Source: Silene latifolia (lineage: Eukaryota > Streptophyta > Magnoliopsida > Caryophyllales > Caryophyllaceae). From it: a stretch of 64,000 nucleotides of DNA. The DNA is taken from NCBI RefSeq assembly GCF_048544455.1, contig NC_133537.1, positions 19,901,541 through 19,965,540 on the forward strand. Reading direction: 5' to 3'. How positions within the stretch are numbered: position 1 is the first letter of the stretch; each line of letters begins with the position of its first letter. The notes below the pieces were generated by a model that was not told where the DNA came from, did no database searches, and saw nothing but the letters and a program-made list of their open reading frames with translations. This document shows positions 58,805-64,000 of the stretch, in pieces. The position numbers and the translations under genes were made by a program.

Positions 58805-59037
58805 CTGGTGTTCGTCGAACGGTTGTTTGAGAAGCAAAGGTAAAAGGTGATGATTATGACTTTGACAGTGGCTTGGGAGGAGATGATAGCTGAGAATGGA
58901 GAAAAGATAACAAAGGAGAAAGGAAAGGGACGTGATATTGAGGTGAAAAATGTATGGATGGAAATCAATAAGGTGTAGATGACAGTATGGTATTGCAAAA
59001 GTGTCTGTAGCTCAAATGACAAGAAGTAAGTAGACTG
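58805..59037 (-). other. Exon-like 5' segment
   Basis: Pyrimidine-rich sequence ends CACCAG then a GTAAAT donor at 58804, on the same strand as the exon fragments that follow. It looks like a leader exon of a plant gene but I cannot identify it. Confidence 0.3.
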
Positions 59038-59403
59038 TAGTTATCAGGCCCAAAATGGACATCCCAAACCCGTACAACCCGTTTTACAAACCAGCCCACC
59101 CAACAAATTATACACTATTCATTAGAGGTGGTACTATTCATTAGTGAATAGTACCTAGGTGCTCATACATTTTAGAAGGTGTAAGATTTGCATACTACCA
59201 TTATTTTTTTTTTTGAATGGGACAATAACACTGGCATTGAATTGAATTGAATTAAATTGAAATGTGAAAGGAAGGACTAAGGAAAGAGAGTAATTCAATA
59301 TGTGATGAACATGAGGCCCTACCTAAATAATTTTTTTTTTCAAATCCTAAAATCCAGGGTCAATGAGAAGCGAAGAAAAAACTTCTCTTTTATACTATGT
59401 AGA

Positions 59404-59934
59404 CTAGGTTTGGTGCCCAGCTCCGCCCCACCGGGGCTCTATTTATCGTCAAATTTTATATTCTAGGAAATAAAAACACGTTAGACTTGCTTAACTCATA
59501 CATTTACCATTTAAACTAAAATATAGAATTTATCAAAAAATTATGAGTCATGTTCACTACTCTTCTGTTAATATTATTACCGTCACGATATCTCATGTTA
59601 ATACTATTACATTCACTACTCCTACGGTTATTGTTGTTTCATTGACTATTCACACTAATTTTATGGTTATATCCATTACCGTTAATTTTATCAAACCCAT
59701 ATTTAAATAAATAATTTTTTTTTCTCAATCGAATTGTTAGCTAATTTTTCATACTCTCTCCGTTGTTCATACTGTTACTTTTATTACATTTGTTGTGACT
59801 ACTGTTACTTTCACTCCTTCCGCCATCATTATCATTTCTTTCACTACTCCCGCCGTCAGTATCATTTCTTTCACTACTCCTGTATTTAATAATTCTAAGT
59901 TTACTACACCCGTTATTGTTACTATTACTTCCAC
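59404..59934 (-). mobile_element. Helitron 3' part H4, interrupted by an Athila-like element
   Basis: Minus-strand 3' end: GC-rich hairpin (GCCCCGGTGGGGCGGAGCTGGGC), ACCAAAC spacer, CTAG, T. The body has repeated 'tttcactactcccgccgtca' words as in H1-H3. It stops at 59934, where the Athila-like LTR starts; the 5' end is not in the window. Confidence 0.62.
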
Positions 59935-61382
59935 TGATACGTGCATTTTATATAGTCTTTTTAGCCTATTTCATGCACGTACTTCTACGCTTTTATCGTA
60001 GTTTATGCTACGAAATGCCCCGAATATGCTACTTTGGTTTGTTTTGTCTTATTTGCAGGAATGAACCAGAAAGTAGTGAAATCAAGCCTTTTACCGTTCG
60101 TTTAGCATGCATTTGGAGGAAGAGTGAATTTGGAGCGGAAATGTAGTTGTCTTGAGATGCGCAAAGAAGTAAAATAGCTAGGCGAGCAAAGGAAGAACTT
60201 CAAATTGCTAGTGCCTGCTTTGGAGAGCCATATCTCGAGTTTTACAAAAGATATTCAGGTGATTCCAATTGGATATGAAAGTTTGTCCTCTTATCTTTCC
60301 AACGCCACCAGAATCGCCCCGTTTGCCCAAGTAACGAAGAAATGGCAGCCGTTTGAAGTTCAGTGCGCAAAGCAGGAAATGCGCGCTGGAAAGTACTCGA
60401 TCGAGTACAATTATGGTCGATCGAGTACTAGCTACAACGAGAAGATATTAGTCGATAATAATTAGATTATATCTTAGTTTTATCTTATAATTAGATTAAT
60501 AATAATTATCTCTCATTATATAAGAGATACTAAGTTAGACCTAAAGCATTCATTGATTCCCTGGAGTCAGTAGAGGGGACGGACGACTGCTTGTTCTTCA
60601 TTTTCTCTATTTCTCGGATCAATTATTGTATTGGTATTATTATCCTTCTTTAAATCTTTAATCCTTTTTATTGCTTTAATCCCTTCTTCCCTATATTAGT
60701 TATCGTAATTATTCTAATTCAATTCTCTTTAGTCTTTTATTATGTTGAACTTCAATTATCTATTTCTTGTTATTGTTAATTCGTTAATCATGAGTAGCTA
60801 ATTTTCTTATGCTAAGACTATAGGGGATCCATAATTATGAAGGGAGAGTAATCGATTTATTGGGTTAATGCTGGTATTGTCTTTGTTGGTTAAATGCTGC
60901 AGTTAATTGTATCCGTCTGATTGAGTCGACGCAATTAGGCATTTAATTCTTAGTGATCCTCGACCTGGACCGAAAGGTTGGAAGAGGCGAGACTTGTAGC
61001 GAATAATAGAGTATTGCAGTGAGGGCGAAAGTTAAGCTGTTTACACTTTAGGGTGAATTAAGGACCGAAAGGTGACGTTCGTTACCCCTTAGACCGTATT
61101 TGCATTGACCTGAGACCTAGATTACTTGACCGGATGATTATGGTGAACCGTTTGTCTTAGCTGTTTCTCTCTATCTGGTTAATCCCCTTATCTTGTTCTC
61201 TTTTCCTTATTCTTATTAGTTTAGAAAATCACATTTAAACCCCCATCTCTGTGACATCCTGACAGACTAAGTTAAACAGATAATTAGCAAAATAGCCTCC
61301 CTGTGGAGATCGACCCTACTTACCGCTGACTTCTGTTAGTAGTACTTAGGTATTTTATTTTTGGTACGAAACGACAGTATCA
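59935..61382 (+). repeat. 5' LTR of element E
   Basis: Begins TGATACGTGCATTTTAT and ends ACGACAGTATCA, so the termini TGATAC/GTATCA are inverted repeats. 1448 bp. A palindrome pair (GTACTCGATCGAGTAC and GTCGATCGAGTAC) lies at 60393-60430. The flank TCCAC (59930-59934) would be the TSD; the other side is outside the window. Confidence 0.85.
60393..60430. repeat. Palindrome pair in element E LTR
   Basis: One perfect 16-bp palindrome GTACTCGATCGAGTAC and one partial copy 14 bp further on, the same word as in the chromovirus-like LTRs. Confidence 0.85.
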
Positions 61383-61387
61383 AATTT

Positions 61388-61405
61388 TGGCGCCGTTGCC
61401 GGGGA
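61388..61405 (+). promoter_or_regulatory. tRNA-Asp primer binding site
   Basis: TGGCGCCGTTGCCGGGGA, five bases after the LTR end. This is the 18-nt complement of the tRNA-Asp 3' end and the standard PBS of Athila elements; it primes minus-strand DNA synthesis. Confidence 0.93.
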
Positions 61406-61590
61406 GGCGACGTTTTTTTTATCTGTTTTAATTTAGTTTGTTTTTCGCCTCAAGGGAAGACTGAGTACCTTGAGGCCGTTCTAATCTTTCTCTTCAGCGC
61501 TGTTTTGATAGGCCTTACAGGTCTATTAGACAGATTTTAGGAAGAGATTGTCGAAGGGAAGGCTTGAGTACCTTCGATTCTTTTGCCAAG

Positions 61591-62184
61591 ATGACGTCCG
61601 TCTCTCAACTTATTGCTCAGTTTGAAGCTCAAACTGAAAGATCTACTAATTGGGAGAGGAAAGAATCTTGGGGTTGTGGTAATTACTATGATGCTGCTCC
61701 TCCACCGAGGCCTAGACCACAACCGTTGCTGCAACAAGGCTACCCACTGCCTTGTTATTCTTTCTCACAGCCGCCAATTCCCCCACTTGCTAGGAATGAT
61801 GAGGCTGAAGAAGTTAAGTTAATGATAAGGGCACTTGCACTACAAAGATATCAAGATTCACTCGGCGAGGAATTTGCCATCCGTATACAGAAGCTACAGT
61901 CTTGGGTGCATCAACTAGCTGTTGAGCAAGCCCAAGAGCAATATGAGCAAATCCAAGAGGAAGATAAGACGGTGTGTGCTATGAATACCGATATCATTCC
62001 CTCTCATATAGTGCTCGAGTCGCCTATTACCGCATCGTTGATAACTCGAGCCTCACCGGGTACCATTCACGCAGCTCACGTGATCGATGTGCGCCCGACT
62101 GAAGCGAGGAATTCGATCGAGTGCCTACCACTGCTCGATCGAATTATTTGGAGGATTTTTCATTCGTTCGACCTACTTCGTTGA
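61591..62184 (+). CDS. Gag-like ORF of element E
   Basis: The first ATG after the PBS gives about 197 aa. The start reads MTSVSQLIAQFEAQTERS, followed by a Pro/Arg-rich stretch (APPPRPRPQPLLQQ) and a helical, Gln/Glu-rich part (KLQSWVHQLAVEQAQEQYEQ). No capsid domain or zinc knuckle is seen, so it is a remnant or a truncated Gag. The last 25 codons run into ACTCGATCGAGT-type palindromes, read as SIE and LDR. It stops at a TGA and the next reading frame (62294 onward) is shifted. Confidence 0.6.
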   Translation: MTSVSQLIAQFEAQTERSTNWERKESWGCGNYYDAAPPPRPRPQPLLQQGYPLPCYSFSQPPIPPLARNDEAEEVKLMIRALALQRYQDSLGEEFAIRIQKLQSWVHQLAVEQAQEQYEQIQEEDKTVCAMNTDIIPSHIVLESPITASLITRASPGTIHAAHVIDVRPTEARNSIECLPLLDRIIWRIFHSFDLLR

Positions 62185-62350
62185 GTCGATCGAACACATT
62201 TGAAGAGGATCATCTCGATCGACTACCCGAACTGCGTTCGATCGAGTAACAACAATCAAACAAAGAGTCGATCGAGTTCCCATTGACATTCGATTGACTA
62301 CTTATCATGAGGAAACTACTCGATCGAGTAGTGACACACCTCGATCGATC
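62111..62350. repeat. Palindromic array within element E coding region
   Basis: About eight copies of TCGATCGA-centred words (ATTCGATCGAGTGC, CTCGATCGAATT, GTTCGATCGAGTAAC, ACTCGATCGAGTAG) over 240 bp. It spans the end of the gag-like frame and the frame change to the protease frame. Confidence 0.85.
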
Positions 62351-63481
62351 CCTGAAGCCTCGGGAAGCGTGAAATTGTCACCAACGCCTATTCCAAGTAA
62401 CGATACAAAGGAACATACGGTTAAATCCTATTCTGTTCGAGTTCCTTTTTCAAAATCGTCGCTACCATACCGTGACTGCAATTTCCTGGACCGTATCCGA
62501 GATCTTAATGTCGCTGATCATTACAATGCAATGATTGCTCAGGTACCCTCTTATTCTGAATTTCTTGATCAAATTGATTGATCTAAGAGGGATGTTAGTA
62601 ATGTTAAGACGGTAATGAATGTTTCTATGACTGAAGAGTGCAGCGCACTTCTTCGAAATGGGACCCCGCCTAAATTGTCTGACCCAGGTCGTTTTTCTAT
62701 ACCATGTTCAATAGGGACCCATTCGATTGATAATGCTTTATGTGACCTAGGAGCTAGTATTAGCGTTTTACCTTTGTCTCTTGCCTTGAAATTTGGGTTG
62801 ACTAAGTTCACACGCGCTAAAACGACTGTTCAGCTAGCTGACCATTCTTATGTTCGGGTCAAAGGAGCTTTACATGATGTACCTGTTAGGATCGGGAATT
62901 TCTTTATTCCCGTAGATTTTATTGTCTTAAATATACCCGAGGACCATAACATTCCCGTTATTTTGGGAAGACCATTTTTGTGCACTGCTGGCGCAATTAT
63001 CGATGTCGGGGTTGGGACACTTACCTTTCAGGTCGGAGGGGAGGACTTGGTTTTTACTAAGTCTGATGACCCTAGGGAACCCATGCACATCACGCCATAT
63101 GATGATGTCCCTCATGAAGAGTCCTTTGATATACCGTCTGATAGTCCTTCTGAGTCACATTTTATTGCTGCTTTTATGACGCCTCCGCCCTATTTTAGGA
63201 GCGAATTAGAGGAACGTGTCTTTGTTTCTCTTTCTACAGGTCTTGACAAGTTCAAAGACCCGGGAGGTGAGATGGGTGCTCTTAGCATGAAGTCTGGAAC
63301 TGCCTGGATAGACGACCCAGGAGGAGGTGTTGATAAAGCTACACCGTCTAGGAAAAAGCTGCTTGATGAGGTGATAGATTGGGACCGGATCTTTGTGGGA
63401 AGTCTTTGTTCTTACATTGCCAAGGTGTGGAGGCGGATGTCCGACGATTCTTTGAAGCTACCGCGTCTAGTCGAGGCCTAG
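62294..63481 (+). pseudogene. Athila-type aspartic protease ORF with one in-frame stop
   Basis: One frame runs from about 62294 to 63481, interrupted by a TGA at 62579-62581; the uninterrupted part from the ATG at 62615 is 288 aa. It has the Athila-type protease active site DLGASISVLP (about residues 43-52) and the second conserved block VILGRPFL (about 110-117), with LLRNGTPPKLSDPGRF upstream. The C-terminal 150 residues (FAAFMTPPPYF-like, DPGGGVDK) are not RT. The protein would process Gag. If the TGA is real, the protease would need its own start or readthrough. Confidence 0.82.
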
Positions 63482-64000
63482 TAGTGGGCCAATGATCTGT
63501 CTTTGTTGGATGATGAGAAGAAGGTCGAGCCGGGACTGTCACTGAAGCTAGCGCACGGAGGAGCGGACTGTTTTTTTTTTTTTTTTTTGAACTTTTGTTG
63601 AACTATTTATTTCTCTTTAGCTTATTGTTGAACTTTAAACGCTGTTTTACGAACTCTTTATGCTTTTCTAGCTTTGGAATGCGTGTTTTGCGGGACACGG
63701 ACTCGATCGAGTAGTTTATTGCTCGATCGAGCACTTTTTGGGGAAGCCTTCACTCGATCGAGTGGTACTCGTCCTCGATCGATCAAAGTCAATAACACGC
63801 CTACTCGATCGAGTGGTTTTTCACTCGATCGAGTCCTTCCATGCACCAGTTCACTCGATCGAGCTGTTCCAAGTGCTCGATCGAGTAGTTTTGACTCAAA
63901 TTCTTGTTTTCCGTCTATGGAGCTCTTGTTTGACTTTCTTTGACCTCCCATGTTCATGGTCGGTTTGGGGAGGTCCTCTCTTTATGACGTCTTGTAAGTT
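63482..64000 (+). other. Non-coding region after the protease
   Basis: A T run (about 18) lies at 63571-63588, followed by a T-rich stretch and a palindrome array (63701-63888). ORFs on both strands across the array (TRSS / LDRV words) are consequences of the palindrome. No RT or integrase was recognised before the window ends. Confidence 0.6.
63701..63888. repeat. Palindromic array at the 3' side of element E
   Basis: About eight units: ACTCGATCGAGTAG, GCTCGATCGAGC, CACTCGATCGAGTG, CCTCGATCGATC and others. The outer base pair changes in step on both sides (G...C, C...G), so symmetry is kept while sequence varies. Confidence 0.85.

Larger units (their letters stand above)
59935..64000 (+). 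mobile_element. Athila-like Ty3/gypsy retrotransposon E, 5' part
   Basis: 5' LTR at 59935-61382, tRNA-Asp PBS at 61388-61405, gag-like and protease coding sequence to 63481, then non-coding sequence with palindromes to the window end. Directly after the protease the ORF stops instead of running into RT, and no RT motif is visible in the last 520 bp, so it may be a deletion derivative that borrows RT and integrase. Confidence 0.85.

Noticed and set aside
62569..62811. 80-codon minus ORF over the protease region
   Set aside because: Shadow of the + strand protease frame.
63658..63957. Overlapping ORFs on both strands with TRSS / LDRV repeats
   Set aside because: Both arise because the palindrome reads similarly on either strand; no domain.
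1..64000. tRNA, rRNA and organelle-derived insertions
   Set aside because: I looked for A/B-box-type tRNA sequence and for plastid or mitochondrial gene fragments by eye and saw none. A tRNAscan or organelle BLAST would be decisive.

Overview
This window is eukaryotic nuclear DNA from a flowering plant. It has spliced genes with GT-AG introns, a miR396 target site, a phytosulfokine precursor, and plant LTR retrotransposons, L1 and RTE LINEs, Helitrons, CACTA, MULE and Stowaway elements. The recurrent palindrome (T)ACTCGATCGAGT(A) in several LTR elements makes me think of Caryophyllales, perhaps a Silene-like Caryophyllaceae; that is an inference I could not check.

Layout. 1-11197: a chromovirus-like LTR element on the + strand (element A, 5' end outside the window). 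It is interrupted by a complete relative on the - strand (element B, 2265-9422, TSD GTAAG). Element A's 3' LTR (9848-11197) abuts an L1 ORF1 relic (- strand, 11489-12484). 13683-20773: a solo LTR (D, TSD GAACC) split by a larger solo-LTR-like insertion (C, 14530-20339, TSD ATCAT). C in turn holds a MULE-type MITE and a Helitron. 21713-25585: an intact four-exon GROWTH-REGULATING FACTOR gene (+), with a Stowaway MITE in intron 3. 27320-28215: a Stowaway-like element carrying an ORF. 30164-34170: an RNase H-type LINE tail (+) interrupted by a 5'-truncated L1 (-) with a 15-bp TSD. 38753-40385: a Stowaway MITE beside an RTE LINE with a 14-bp TSD. 41660-45394: two Helitrons of one family flank a second intact gene, a two-exon phytosulfokine precursor (43064-43747, -). 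49442-52980: Helitron-derived, pyrimidine-rich sequence with a CACTA element (TSD GTT) that carries a small ORF. 54498-59037: a - strand cluster of spliceable exon fragments that appear to come from several genes, including the meiotic recombinase DMC1 and a cinnamoyl-CoA-reductase-like SDR. 59404-64000: a Helitron 3' end interrupted by an Athila-like LTR retrotransposon (5' LTR, tRNA-Asp PBS, gag-like and protease ORFs) that runs off the window.

Only two host genes look intact: GRF and PSK. Both belong to growth control, but I see no evidence that they act together. The rest is a layered transposon landscape in which exact target-site duplications fix much of the insertion order. The least explained signal is the palindromic array, with conserved arms TACTCG/CGAGTA and a variable central dinucleotide. 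It occurs in LTRs and internal regions of at least four LTR-element copies from two lineages.
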